Below are positions 53,123-61,632 of a DNA stretch of 64,000 nucleotides, piece by piece; within the stretch, counting starts at the first letter, position 1; each line of letters opens with the position of its first letter. The stretch is from positions 102,717-166,716 of the forward strand of contig JAWKKA010000005.1 in the NCBI GenBank assembly GCA_041393495.1. Direction: 5' to 3'. The notes beneath the pieces were generated by a model, which was not told the DNA's origin, did no database searches, and saw only the letters and a program-made list of their open reading frames with translations. Position numbers and translations under genes: made by a program. The DNA comes from RHKX01 sp041393495. Its GTDB lineage: Bacteria > Actinomycetota > Thermoleophilia > Solirubrobacterales > 70-9.

Positions 53123-53662
53123 TTGATCGACCCGAGCTTCGACACCTTCCAGATCGTCGTCGCGATCGTCTTCGCGGTGATCGCGCTGTCCCTGGCGCTG
53201 TTCTTCGCCTACGCGGCCCGGCAGGCGGGACGCGACATGCCGCTCGAGCAGGTCCGTGACGCCGCCTACCGGGCGCGGCCGCTGTGGTTCACGTTCCTGA
53301 TCGTGCTGCTCGGCGGGGTCGTGGTCATCACCCTGTTCTTCCGCCCCTACGACGCGGACACGGCCAAGGCGAGCGCGACGGTGAAGGTGATCGGCGGCCA
53401 GTTCTACTGGTCGCTGACGCCGAAGACCGTCCCGGCCGGATCGGACGTCGTCTTCGAGGTCACCTCGGCCGACGTCAACCACGGCTTCGGCGTCTACGAC
53501 CCGATGGGGCGGCTGATCGGCAACGTGCAGGCGATGCCCGGCTACACCAACGATCTCGAGCTCAACCTCGACGAGCCCGGGACCTACCTGGTCTCCTGCC
53601 TCGAGTTCTGCGGCCTCAAGCACCACGACATGGCGCGCGAGTTCGAGGTGACGGCGGAGTAG
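53123..53662 (+). CDS. Heme-copper oxidase/NO reductase subunit II with CuA site
   Basis: A 179-residue subunit with two N-terminal helices (about residues 8-30 and 53-73) and a periplasmic cupredoxin domain. The complete CuA set is present: His120, Cys159, Glu161 (backbone ligand position), Cys163, His167 and Met170 in CLEFCGLKHHDM. It accepts electrons from a cytochrome c, here probably the one encoded two genes later. The start is TTG at 53123 with GGGAG upstream; there is no in-frame ATG near the first helix. Its stop codon directly touches the subunit I ATG. Confidence 0.88.
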   Translation: MIDPSFDTFQIVVAIVFAVIALSLALFFAYAARQAGRDMPLEQVRDAAYRARPLWFTFLIVLLGGVVVITLFFRPYDADTAKASATVKVIGGQFYWSLTPKTVPAGSDVVFEVTSADVNHGFGVYDPMGRLIGNVQAMPGYTNDLELNLDEPGTYLVSCLEFCGLKHHDMAREFEVTAE

Positions 53663-55675
53663 ATGGAAGCGCACGCAGCCACCCCGCCCGGCAGCATCGC
53701 CCACCCCGACGGCGAGCGGCTGACGCCGCCCCCCGACCGCGAGGCGAAGCTGGTCGGCTGGCTCTGCGCCGGCACCGGCCTGGCGCTGTTCGCGGTGATG
53801 GGCCTGCTCGGCCTGACGATGCGGCTCACCCAGGCCGAGGCGATCGGCGTCTCCGACGAGTGGTTCTACCGGATCATGACCCTGCACGGGTCGGGGATGC
53901 TCGCCGGGACGCTGCTGGCGCTGATGGGCGGGATCTGGTTCGTGCTCAAGTCCGTCGCGCCGCTCAACTTCAGCCGGATGCTGGTCAGCTATGCGGCGAT
54001 GGTCCTCGGCGCGGTCGTGGTCCTCGTCTCGGTCGTCTTCGGCGGCTTCGGGGCGGGCTGGACCTTCCTCTCGCCGCTGCCGTTCCTCGCGGCATCGGCA
54101 TGGGGCACCTGGGCGGCGGCCGGGTACTTCGTCGGGCTGGTCCTGGTCGGCGTCGGCTTCTTCGTCTTCTGCATCGACGTCCTCGCCAGCGTGACCAGGG
54201 CTTACGGCGGGTTCCTGGGAGCCCTGGGCGTGCGCTTCCTGCGCGGCCACGACGACGATCCGCCGCCGCCACAGGTCCTCGCCGCGACCGCGATCACCAC
54301 CCAGGGGATGCTGGCGAGCGCCGTCGGCACGACGATCCTGATCGCGCTGATCGGCAAGTCGATCGACTCCGGCGTGGAGCTCGACGCGCTCTGGGCGAAG
54401 AACCTGACCTACTTCTTCGGCCACTCTTACGCGAACCTGATCATCTACCTCGGAGCGGGGATGATCTACGTGCTGCTGCCACGGTACGCGGGCCGCCCCT
54501 GGAAGACGACGAGGCCGCTGGCGTACGGCTGGCTGGCGACGCTGCTGTTGGTGACGACCGCGTACGGCCATCACCTCTACATGGACTTCGTCCAGCCCGG
54601 GTCGGCGCAGGTGATCGCGACCATCTCCTCCTCGGCGGCAGCGCTGCCGGTCGCCGTGGTGACCATCTACACCGGGGTCATGCTCGTCTGGGGCTCCCGC
54701 TACCGCTGGACGCTCGCGAGCACGCTGATCTACCTCGGCTTCGCGGGCTGGACGATCGGCGGCGTCGGTGCCGTGATCGACTCGCTGATCCCGATCAACT
54801 TCCGGTTCCACAACACCCTCTGGGTGCCCGGCCACTTCCACACCTACCTGATGCTCGGCGCGATCTTCTGGGTGATGGCCTTCATCGTCCACATGCTCGA
54901 GCGGGCGGCGGGACGTCCGGCGTCGAAGCAGATCGCGCGGCTCTCGGTCGGCGCGATGGTGCTCGGCGGCTACGGACTCGTCGGCGCCTGGTACCTATCG
55001 GGCGCGCTCGGCGTGCCCCGCCGCTATTCCGTTCAGCCCGTGGGCACGGAGACCTACAGCGCGGTCGCGAGCGCGTTCGTGATCGTGTTCGCGATCGGGT
55101 TCCTGCTGCTCCTGTTCGAGGTCGTCCGGCTTGCCCTTGCCGCGCGGGGCGGCGGCGGGCCGCTCGCGGCCGCCTCGCCGCCTCCGATCGCCGGCGGCGA
55201 GCCGGCGGCTGAGCCGCAGCCGGCCCTGACCACGCCGTTGCAGATCGGGACCGTCGTGGCGATCGCGGTCGCCGCCAGCTTCGCGCTGCTGCCCGGGATC
55301 TCGGCCTCGACCGAGGGCAGCGTGCAGATGCACCACCTCGCGCACGCGACGCAGTACCTCTACGGGGCCGCGCTCGGGGTCGCGCTCGGCTCGACGCCAT
55401 CGATCTTCCGACGCCTCGCCCCGCGCTGGACCGGGGTCGGGATCGCTGCGGTCATCGCCGGATCGGCAGCGATGCTGCTGGCGATGGTTCCCGCCATCTA
55501 CGAGCCGCTTCAGGACGACAGCTTCCTGCACGGCACCTACCACATCGGGATCGTCGCCCTCGGCGTGATCACCGGATTCGGAGCGGCGCTGCTGGGACCG
55601 ACCACCGGCAGGCTGCTCGTCGTGCTCTCGGTCGGAATGGGGCTGATGTACGCAGCCGGCGTGACAGGAGGCTAG
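53663..55675 (+). CDS. Heme-copper oxidase subunit I, B-family-like, lacking the helix VI tyrosine; possible NO reductase
   Basis: A 670-residue polytopic protein. Ligands visible are His75 in MTLHGSGM (low-spin heme), His254 in FFGHSYAN and His303/His304 in AYGHHLYMD (CuB), and His391/His393 in HNTLWVPGHFHTYL (high- and low-spin hemes). The HNTLWVPGHFH segment is like ba3-type oxidases. The residue four after His254, Tyr in all A- and B-family oxygen reductases because it is cross-linked to the CuB His, is Asn258 here. NO reductases of this superfamily also lack it. A long C-terminal part adds helices. Family membership is certain; NO rather than O2 as substrate is inference. Confidence 0.88.
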   Translation: MEAHAATPPGSIAHPDGERLTPPPDREAKLVGWLCAGTGLALFAVMGLLGLTMRLTQAEAIGVSDEWFYRIMTLHGSGMLAGTLLALMGGIWFVLKSVAPLNFSRMLVSYAAMVLGAVVVLVSVVFGGFGAGWTFLSPLPFLAASAWGTWAAAGYFVGLVLVGVGFFVFCIDVLASVTRAYGGFLGALGVRFLRGHDDDPPPPQVLAATAITTQGMLASAVGTTILIALIGKSIDSGVELDALWAKNLTYFFGHSYANLIIYLGAGMIYVLLPRYAGRPWKTTRPLAYGWLATLLLVTTAYGHHLYMDFVQPGSAQVIATISSSAAALPVAVVTIYTGVMLVWGSRYRWTLASTLIYLGFAGWTIGGVGAVIDSLIPINFRFHNTLWVPGHFHTYLMLGAIFWVMAFIVHMLERAAGRPASKQIARLSVGAMVLGGYGLVGAWYLSGALGVPRRYSVQPVGTETYSAVASAFVIVFAIGFLLLLFEVVRLALAARGGGGPLAAASPPPIAGGEPAAEPQPALTTPLQIGTVVAIAVAASFALLPGISASTEGSVQMHHLAHATQYLYGAALGVALGSTPSIFRRLAPRWTGVGIAAVIAGSAAMLLAMVPAIYEPLQDDSFLHGTYHIGIVALGVITGFGAALLGPTTGRLLVVLSVGMGLMYAAGVTGG

Positions 55676-55678
55676 AAG

Positions 55679-56113
55679 GTGAGCGGAGGACGATCGAACG
55701 AGGGACGGCGCACGGTGCAGGCCTGGATCTACGGGATCCTCGCCGGGATCGTGGTCCTGGCGCTGATGGGCATCGCCTACACGATCGGCTCCAACAGCGG
55801 CGGCGACGAGACGACGACGACGGAGGCCGCCAAGCCGACGACGACCGAGAAGACGACGACCGAGAAGACCGGCGGCAGCGATCCCGGCCAGGAGCTGTTC
55901 GTCGCCAACTGCGGAAGCTGCCACACGCTCAGCGCCGCCGGCACCACCGGCACGACCGGCCCCGACCTCGACAGCCTCGCCCCCGACGAGGCCCTGGTCA
56001 AGACGGCGATCGAGAACGGCGGTGCCGGTTCGGGAGTCATGCCCCCGAACCTGGTCACCGGCAAGGAGGAGCAGGAGGTCTCCGCCTACGTCGCTTCCTC
56101 GGCCGGCGGCTGA
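55679..56113 (+). CDS. Membrane-anchored monoheme cytochrome c
   Basis: A 144-residue cytochrome. An N-terminal helix (about residues 15-36) anchors it, a Thr/Lys/Glu-rich linker follows (ETTTTEAAKPTTTEKTTTEK), and a class I heme domain has CGSCH (Cys78, Cys81, His82) with Met121 in GVMPPNL as distal ligand. It is the likely electron donor to the CuA subunit of the adjacent oxidase. The start is GTG at 55679 after an AGGAGG ribosome site that overlaps the end of subunit I; the three genes form one operon. Confidence 0.9.
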   Translation: MSGGRSNEGRRTVQAWIYGILAGIVVLALMGIAYTIGSNSGGDETTTTEAAKPTTTEKTTTEKTGGSDPGQELFVANCGSCHTLSAAGTTGTTGPDLDSLAPDEALVKTAIENGGAGSGVMPPNLVTGKEEQEVSAYVASSAGG

Positions 56114-56138
56114 GGGCCGGCCGACCGATCCGCCCGGA

Positions 56139-56206
56139 CCGCCCGCCGGCGCCGTGCGCGCGGACCCGGTCGCCCGAATCCGGTCGCGCCGCCCGCCGGC
56201 GCCGTG
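56139..56206. repeat. 18-bp direct repeat after the cytochrome operon
   Basis: CCGCCCGCCGGCGCCGTG occurs at 56139-56156 and 56189-56206, 50 bases apart, in the gap between the cytochrome c gene and convergent dodecin. The GCCGGCGCC part is near-palindromic, so each copy may form a small hairpin. Confidence 0.5.
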
Positions 56207-56309
56207 CCGCGCGGGGGCCCGGAACCGGTCGGCGCCGCCTGCCGCGCCGACCGCTGCCGGACGGTGGACGAATGGCCGCGCCGCCGGTGCGGGCAGCGGC
56301 CCCCGGCCC

Positions 56310-56522
56310 CTACTCCTTCTCGTACTTGAACGAGACCCCGAGGCGGACCCGGAATCCCGAGACCTTGCCGTCCTCGATCGTCACGTCCTGGCGGACGACC
56401 TCGGCGATCCTCAGGTCACGCACCGACCCGCCGACCGTCTCGACGGCGTTCGTCGCTGCCTGCTCCCACGAATCCGAGCTGACGCCGACGACCTCGGTGA
56501 CGCGATAGACGCTCTCTGACAT
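56310..56522 (-). CDS. Dodecin (flavin-binding small protein)
   Basis: A 70-residue protein starting SESVYRVTEVVGVSSDSWEQAA, with the dodecin pattern including the flavin-stacking Trp in DSWEQA and the strand VSGFRVRLGVSFKYE at the C terminus. Dodecins form hollow 12-mers that store riboflavin or FMN, and buffer flavin or CoA. The ATG at 56522 fits the usual 65-70 residue length; an upstream in-frame ATG would add 11 residues without homology. Single gene, convergent with the cytochrome c gene. Confidence 0.9.
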   Translation of the reverse strand: MSESVYRVTEVVGVSSDSWEQAATNAVETVGGSVRDLRIAEVVRQDVTIEDGKVSGFRVRLGVSFKYEKE

Positions 56523-56583
56523 CTGAACCTCCTCCGATCGGGTTTGTCGCTGCACCTTCGCAGATGCCCGGCCGACCCGGCGG

Positions 56584-57423
56584 TCAATCTCCCAGCATCA
56601 CCTTCCTGCCGATCCACTCGAACAGGCGCGGCGGCAGAAACCGGCGCAGCAGCACCGTCGAGCGCTCGCCGGTGCTGCCCGAGGTGACCCTCCGCGGCGG
56701 CCGCCTCGCGGCGACGACCGCGGCGATCGTCGCGGCCACGACCCCGGGGCCGACCGCGTCGCGCTCGTCGCGGACCATGATCGCGATCGCCCGGCCGTAA
56801 GCGTCGCCGTAGGGCCCGTGATCGACTCCGTCGGGCTCGCGCCGCCCGTCGGTGAAGCCGCTGCTGATGTTGCCGGGCTCGACCAGCGTCACATCGATGC
56901 TGAAGGGAGCGACCTCGTAGGCGAGCGCCTCGCTCCAGCCCTCGAGCGCGAACTTGCTGGCCGTGTAATAGGCCTGGAAGGGGATCGCGAAGACGCCGGC
57001 GAGCGAGCTGACGTTGACGATCAACCCGCTGCCGGCGGCCCGCAGCGCCGGCAGCGCCTCGCGGGTGACCCGCACCGTCCCCCAGAAGTTCGTCTCGAGC
57101 TGATCGCGGGCATCGGCCAACGGCGTCGTCTCGACCGGCCCGCCCAGCCCGAAGCCGGCCGCGTTGACGACCACGTCGAGGCGACCGTGCTCGGCCAGCA
57201 GGTCCGCGATCCCCGCGCGCACCGAGGAGTCGTCGTCGACGTCCATCCCGGCGGCCCGGACCCCGGCCGGCGCCTCGCCGCGGCGGCTGACGCCGACGAC
57301 GGTGTGACCGCGCCCGGCCAGCAGTCGGGCCGCCGCCGCGCCGATCCCCGACGAGGCGCCGGTGACGAGGACGACCGGACGCTCGCTCGCCGGCCGCCGC
57401 CGCCGGCCCCGAGATCCGATCAA
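56584..57423 (-). CDS. Short-chain dehydrogenase/reductase
   Basis: A 279-residue classical SDR. NAD(P)-binding TGASSGIG lies at residues 21-28, the NAG-like NAAG in VVNAAGFG, the catalytic Ser in VNVSSLAG and the YxxxK pair in YYTASKFALEG. The C-terminal RFLPPRLFEWIGRKVML resembles SDRs annotated as oxidoreductases for lipids or steroids; the substrate is not determined. TTG at 57423 is chosen because a strong AGGAGGA ribosome site lies just upstream; the longer frame before it is Arg-rich without homology. Confidence 0.85.
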   Translation of the reverse strand: MIGSRGRRRRPASERPVVLVTGASSGIGAAAARLLAGRGHTVVGVSRRGEAPAGVRAAGMDVDDDSSVRAGIADLLAEHGRLDVVVNAAGFGLGGPVETTPLADARDQLETNFWGTVRVTREALPALRAAGSGLIVNVSSLAGVFAIPFQAYYTASKFALEGWSEALAYEVAPFSIDVTLVEPGNISSGFTDGRREPDGVDHGPYGDAYGRAIAIMVRDERDAVGPGVVAATIAAVVAARRPPRRVTSGSTGERSTVLLRRFLPPRLFEWIGRKVMLGD

Positions 57424-57678
57424 GCCGTCCTCCTCCCTCGTGCCTGGCGCCGGCCACGGTCGCGGCGCCGTCGCCGGGACGTTAACGCCCGGCCGGCCGG
57501 TTCGGGCCCGCCGTCGGCGTCCGGTCCCCGGCCGGGATCGGTCCCGGAGAGCGGCTGCGGATCCGCTCGGATCGGCGCTCATCTCCCCGGCCGGCATCCC
57601 CGTCGACCGTCCGGTCGCCGGATGGCGCGCCGAGGGTATCCTCCACCGGTCTCACTGCCCGGCCCCGAGGAGGACGAA

Positions 57679-59280
57679 TTGGCCACGCCACCCGACCGCC
57701 ATGAGCTCTCGCGCCGGAGGTTTCTCGCGATGGGCGGCACGATCGCCGCCGCCGGGACGCTCGGCTCGCTGACCGGGCCGCTCCCGGCCGTCGCCGGGCG
57801 GCGCTCGGGACGCTGGCCCGACGGCCGCCTCGGAGCGCGCGACGCCGTCCGCGTCAACGAGCGCGAGTTCATGCCGGTCAAGCAGTTCCAGCGCTGGAAC
57901 CGACAGCTCGACCGGGTCGGTCCCGCCAACCAGAAGGGACTGCGGGCGGCCGGCAGCCGTGCCGAGCAGGACTATCTCGACGAGCTCCACGAGCTGCTCG
58001 ACCGCACCGGTGTCGAGGACCTCCGCTTCGAGCGGGTGCCGATGAAGCGGTGGACGACCCGGCGCTGGTCGCTCGACCTGCTCGCCGGGGCCGGGGCAGG
58101 ACCGGTGCGAACCGCCTCCTACATCCCCTACTCGGGCCGGACGACGGCGGCCGGGGTCAGCGGCGAGCTCGCGTTCGTCGCCGACGCCGGCTCGCTCACG
58201 CCCGGCTCGCTGGCCGGCAAGATCGCCGTCTTCGACGTCCCGGTCACGGCGGTGCCCTTGAGCTTCTTCACCGCCGTCGCCTACCCCGACTCCATCTACG
58301 ACCCGCAGGGCGAGCTGGCGCCGACGAGGACCTACCGCCGCCCCTACCTGTCGAGCGAGAAGGTGATCGAGATGCTCGAGGCGCTCGAGCGCGCCGGAGC
58401 GGTCGGCGCGGTCGGGATCATCGACTACCCGCGCGCCGGGGCCGACGGCTCCTACTTCCCCTACGACGGGGTGATCCGCGACGTCCCCGGCGTCTACGTC
58501 GACCGCGAGGTCGGCGCCGGTCTCAAGGCACAGGCCGCGGCGGGGAGGCGGGCGCGGCTGCGGCTGCCGGCCCGGGTCAAGCGGGTCAGAAGCCGCAACC
58601 TGATCGGCTTCATCCCGGGACAGTCACGCGAGATCGTCACCCTCCACTGCCACACCGACGGCACGAACGCGGTCGAGGACAACGGCCCCGGAGCGATCGT
58701 CGCGATGGCCCAGTACCTGGCCCGGCTTCCCAGGAAGGCGCTGCCGCGGACGATCATGATCCTGCTCACGACCGGCCACTTCGCCGGTGGCGCCGGCTCG
58801 CGCGCGTTCCTCAGGCGCCACGAGAACGACCTGGTCAGGCGCACGAACGCGGCGCTGACGATCGAGCACCTCGGCCTCGAGGAATGGGACGAGCGGCCAA
58901 GCGGCCGCATGGGGCCGACCGGCAACCGCGAGCCCGGCGCGGTCTTCGCGCCCGGCTCGAAGGCGCTCGTCGAGGCCTCCTACGAGGCGCTCGTCCGCGG
59001 CCGGGCGAAGCCCGCCGGGGTGCTGAGGCCGCTCGACCCGAACGCGGTCGGCCACCCGGACGAGGACTCCTGGCCCGGCGAGGGGCAGTACCTCTACACG
59101 ATCGGCGGCATCGCCGATGCCAACTACATCACCGGGCCCACGTACCTGCTCAACTGGGGCATCGAGACCGTCTCGAGATGCGATCACCGCAAGGTCCGCG
59201 CCGAGGCGATCGCCTTCACGGAGATGATCCTCCGGCTCGGCCGGACGCCGCGGAAGCAGCTTCGCTCCTTCACGCTCTGA
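57679..59280 (+). CDS. Tat-exported M28/PA-domain peptidase-like protein
   Basis: A 533-residue protein with a twin-arginine signal: LSRRRFLAMGG followed by a hydrophobic stretch (TIAAAGTLGSLTGPLPAVAG). A PA-like insert (about 130-280) precedes an M28-like core with LHCHTDGTNAVEDNGPGA, which keeps His, Asp and acidic residues in the places of the zinc ligands, but the usual GEE acid/base region is not obvious: TTGHFAGGAGSRAFL appears where an Glu-Glu would be expected. It may be an inactive or altered member. The start is TTG at 57679 with GAGGAGGA upstream. Tat export suggests folding or metal loading in the cytoplasm. Confidence 0.75.
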   Translation: MATPPDRHELSRRRFLAMGGTIAAAGTLGSLTGPLPAVAGRRSGRWPDGRLGARDAVRVNEREFMPVKQFQRWNRQLDRVGPANQKGLRAAGSRAEQDYLDELHELLDRTGVEDLRFERVPMKRWTTRRWSLDLLAGAGAGPVRTASYIPYSGRTTAAGVSGELAFVADAGSLTPGSLAGKIAVFDVPVTAVPLSFFTAVAYPDSIYDPQGELAPTRTYRRPYLSSEKVIEMLEALERAGAVGAVGIIDYPRAGADGSYFPYDGVIRDVPGVYVDREVGAGLKAQAAAGRRARLRLPARVKRVRSRNLIGFIPGQSREIVTLHCHTDGTNAVEDNGPGAIVAMAQYLARLPRKALPRTIMILLTTGHFAGGAGSRAFLRRHENDLVRRTNAALTIEHLGLEEWDERPSGRMGPTGNREPGAVFAPGSKALVEASYEALVRGRAKPAGVLRPLDPNAVGHPDEDSWPGEGQYLYTIGGIADANYITGPTYLLNWGIETVSRCDHRKVRAEAIAFTEMILRLGRTPRKQLRSFTL

Positions 59281-59433
59281 GGGCCGCCGCTGCTGCGCGG
59301 CGCCTCCAAGCCTGCGCCGCCGGTGATCGAGCCCCGACCGGTCCCTCGGGACCGCATCGGCGCGGACCGGGGCGCGTTCGCTCACCAGAGCACGTCGATC
59401 TCGTAGTGGTCCAGCCGGGGGTCGGCGCTCCGT

Positions 59434-59907
59434 CTAGACCAGGTTCGCCTGCCGACAGACCCAGCCGTCGGGCATCCGTCCCGAATCGATCAGGCCTCCC
59501 AGCTCGGTGCTCTCGGCGGCGCTCAGCGCCTCGTCGGCCGTGCCGTAGAAGATCGGCTCCTCCTTGGCGTTGTGGCTCGCAAGCTGGACGAGCAGCTCGC
59601 GGCAGGCCTGCGCGAGCGAGTCATCGGGGCCGTCCCGTCCGAGCTGCGCCTCGATCGCGTCGAGACGCCTCCAGATCTCCCCGTGCTCGCGCAGCATCAC
59701 CATCGTCGGGATCGCCAGGTCCGGCTCCATCGGCGGGAACAGGAACTCCTCCTCGAGGTAGATGTGGCGGCGCAGCGCATCGATCGCCCGCTGCAGCGAC
59801 TCGACGCGCTGCTGATCGCTGAGCCCCTCCGCACCGTAGCCCTCGATCCCGGCGTCGATCTCGCGGTGCTCGCGCTCGAGCGCCGCCCCCACGCTTTCGG
59901 TCTTCAT
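59434..59907 (-). CDS. Hemerythrin-like (HHE domain) protein
   Basis: A 157-residue four-helix protein. Iron ligand candidates follow the HHE pattern: EREHREIDAGIEGY, HIYLEEEFLFPPM, REHGEIWRRLD and ASHNAKEEPIFYG. Such proteins bind O2 or NO at a di-iron site, and RIC-type members repair iron-sulfur clusters after NO damage. Given nitrate reduction genes in this window an NO-related role is attractive but unproven. The ATG at 59907 starts MKTESVGAAL; the longer frame upstream is basic and low complexity. Confidence 0.83.
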   Translation of the reverse strand: MKTESVGAALEREHREIDAGIEGYGAEGLSDQQRVESLQRAIDALRRHIYLEEEFLFPPMEPDLAIPTMVMLREHGEIWRRLDAIEAQLGRDGPDDSLAQACRELLVQLASHNAKEEPIFYGTADEALSAAESTELGGLIDSGRMPDGWVCRQANLV

Positions 59908-60019
59908 GCTCACCACCTTCCGGCGTCTTCGCGTTCCCACCGACGGCACCTGCCGGGCCGCGAGCGGGCGCACCCGCCGGCGCTCGATCGGCCGTGGCCC
60001 AGTCTAGGACCCTGGCCGC

Positions 60020-60718
60020 TCAGCAGCAGTCGTCGGCGGCGGGGCGCCCGGCGGAATCGAGGGCAGTGGCAGCGCAGCAGCCTTCGCCGCGCCACGTCTG
60101 CACGCCCTCGCGAACGGCCACGGCCGCGACCAGCAGGGCGGCGAACGGGTCGAGCCACCAGGCGCCGACGAGCGCGTTGGCGGCGAGGCCGAGGAAGACG
60201 GCGGCGGCCAGGTAGGCGCAGAGCAGGTTCTGGGTCCCCTCGCCGTGGGTCGCCTGCGACCCGAGCCGGCGCGCGACCCGCTGCTTGGCGATCCCCAGCA
60301 ACGGCATGCCGATCACGCTCGAGGCGGTCAGCGCCATGCCGAGCGGGCTGACCTCGGGATGCTCGCCGGCGGCGAGATGCGCGATCGCCTCGTAGGCGAC
60401 ATAGGGGGCGAGGATGAAGAACTGGATCGCCACCAGCTTCTGGGCGCGGCGCTCGGCCGCGTGCGAGTGGATACGCGCCCCGGTGAAGCGCCAGATGATC
60501 ACGACGCTGGCCGCGCCCTCGATCCCCGAGTCGAGGCCGAAGCCGATCAGCGCGATCGAGCCCGCCGCGATCCCGGCGACGATGGCGATCCCGCCCTCGA
60601 GGCCCATCCAGATCAGGCTGAGCCAGGACAGCGCCTTGGCGCGTCGCGCGGCCTGCAGCCAGTCGGCCGCCGGCGGCTCATGGCCGGCGAGCCCGGGACG
60701 AGCGACCAGTTCGCTCAC
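60020..60718 (-). CDS. CDF-like cation transporter with Cys-Cys tail, in arsenic operon
   Basis: A 232-residue membrane protein with five or six helices resembling a minimal cation diffusion facilitator (transmembrane part). Asp63 and Glu67 in GFGLDSGIEG lie in the helix 2 metal-site region and WWLDPFAALLVA in the helix 5 region. The usual C-terminal cytoplasmic metal-binding domain is missing; instead the protein ends GEGCCAATALDSAGRPAADDCC, with Cys214/215 and Cys231/232. The start is GTG at 60718 overlapping the arsM stop (GTGA). No ArsB or Acr3 pump is present, so it may move arsenic species or a metal; this is inference. Confidence 0.7.
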   Translation of the reverse strand: MSELVARPGLAGHEPPAADWLQAARRAKALSWLSLIWMGLEGGIAIVAGIAAGSIALIGFGLDSGIEGAASVVIIWRFTGARIHSHAAERRAQKLVAIQFFILAPYVAYEAIAHLAAGEHPEVSPLGMALTASSVIGMPLLGIAKQRVARRLGSQATHGEGTQNLLCAYLAAAVFLGLAANALVGAWWLDPFAALLVAAVAVREGVQTWRGEGCCAATALDSAGRPAADDCC

Positions 60719-61632
60719 ATCTTCATGGTGCCAGAGAGCCGCGCGCGGATGATCGCCGAGCCCGCCTGCTCGTGGACGCGATGGGTCTCGACGATCTCGA
60801 CGTCCTCGAAGCCGGCTTCCTCGAGGCCTGCGGCGAACGCCTCCCGGGTCAGCGCCCCGGCGATGCAGCCCGTCCACTGCTCCATGTCGCGCCGCGTCTC
60901 CTCGTCCATGCCCTCGTCGGCGACGACGTCGCTGATCGCGAGGCGACCGCCGGGGCGAAGCACGCGGGCGGCCTCGCGGAAGACCCTGCGCTTGTCGCCG
61001 GAGAGGTTGATGACGCAGTTGCTGATGATCACGTCGACCGAGTCATCGGCGAGCGGCACGGCCTCGATCTCGCCCTTGAGGAACTCGACGTTCTCGACGC
61101 CGGCCTGACGCTGGTTGGAGCGGGCGAGCTCGAGCATCTCCTCGGTCATGTCGAGGCCGTATGCCTTGCCGGTCGGCCCGACGCGGCGGGCCGAGAGCAG
61201 CACGTCGATGCCGCCCCCGGAGCCGAGGTCGAGGACGGTCTCGCCCGCCCGGAGCTCGGCCACCGCGGTCGGGTTCCCGCAGCCCAGCGAAGCGAGGCTC
61301 GCGGCGTCGGGGATCGCTTCCCGGTCGCCGGCCTCGTAGAGCCCGGCGCCGAACGCGTCCCGCTGCCCGGCGGTGATCACGCCGGCCCCCGAGCAGCAGG
61401 AAGCGTCCCTGCTGGCGACGTTCGTCGCCGCTTCCGCGTAGCGCTCGCGGACCCGCTCGCGGACCGCGGCCGGCTCGCCTGCCGGCTCGATCCCGGCGCC
61501 GCAGCCACAGGCGCCGACCTCGTGATCGGGCCCGCAGCACTCGCTCTTGTCCTCGGGCGCACAGCAGCTCTCCCGGATCTCGGTCGAACAGCAGCCCTCG
61601 GATCGATCGGGGGTGGTCTCTAGCTCAGCCAT
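60715..61632 (-). CDS. arsM: Arsenite methyltransferase
   Basis: A 305-residue SAM methyltransferase. The SAM site is DLGSGGGID (135-143). The arsenic-binding Cys positions of ArsM are present: LGCGNP (Cys118), NCVINLS (Cys206) and TGCIAGAL (Cys255), with CC at 79-80. It methylates As(III) to mono- and dimethyl species. The first 45 residues are unusually Cys-rich (three CC pairs and a CGC), which could bind As(III) before catalysis. The ATG at 61632 overlaps the arsR 3' end by 13 bases. Co-transcribed with arsR and the CDF-like gene. Confidence 0.9.
   Translation of the reverse strand: MAELETTPDRSEGCCSTEIRESCCAPEDKSECCGPDHEVGACGCGAGIEPAGEPAAVRERVRERYAEAATNVASRDASCCSGAGVITAGQRDAFGAGLYEAGDREAIPDAASLASLGCGNPTAVAELRAGETVLDLGSGGGIDVLLSARRVGPTGKAYGLDMTEEMLELARSNQRQAGVENVEFLKGEIEAVPLADDSVDVIISNCVINLSGDKRRVFREAARVLRPGGRLAISDVVADEGMDEETRRDMEQWTGCIAGALTREAFAAGLEEAGFEDVEIVETHRVHEQAGSAIIRARLSGTMKM

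Noticed and set aside
53663..55675. Plain cytochrome c oxidase subunit I (aa3 or ba3)
   Set aside because: The tyrosine expected four residues after the helix VI His is Asn, so O2 reductase function is not claimed.
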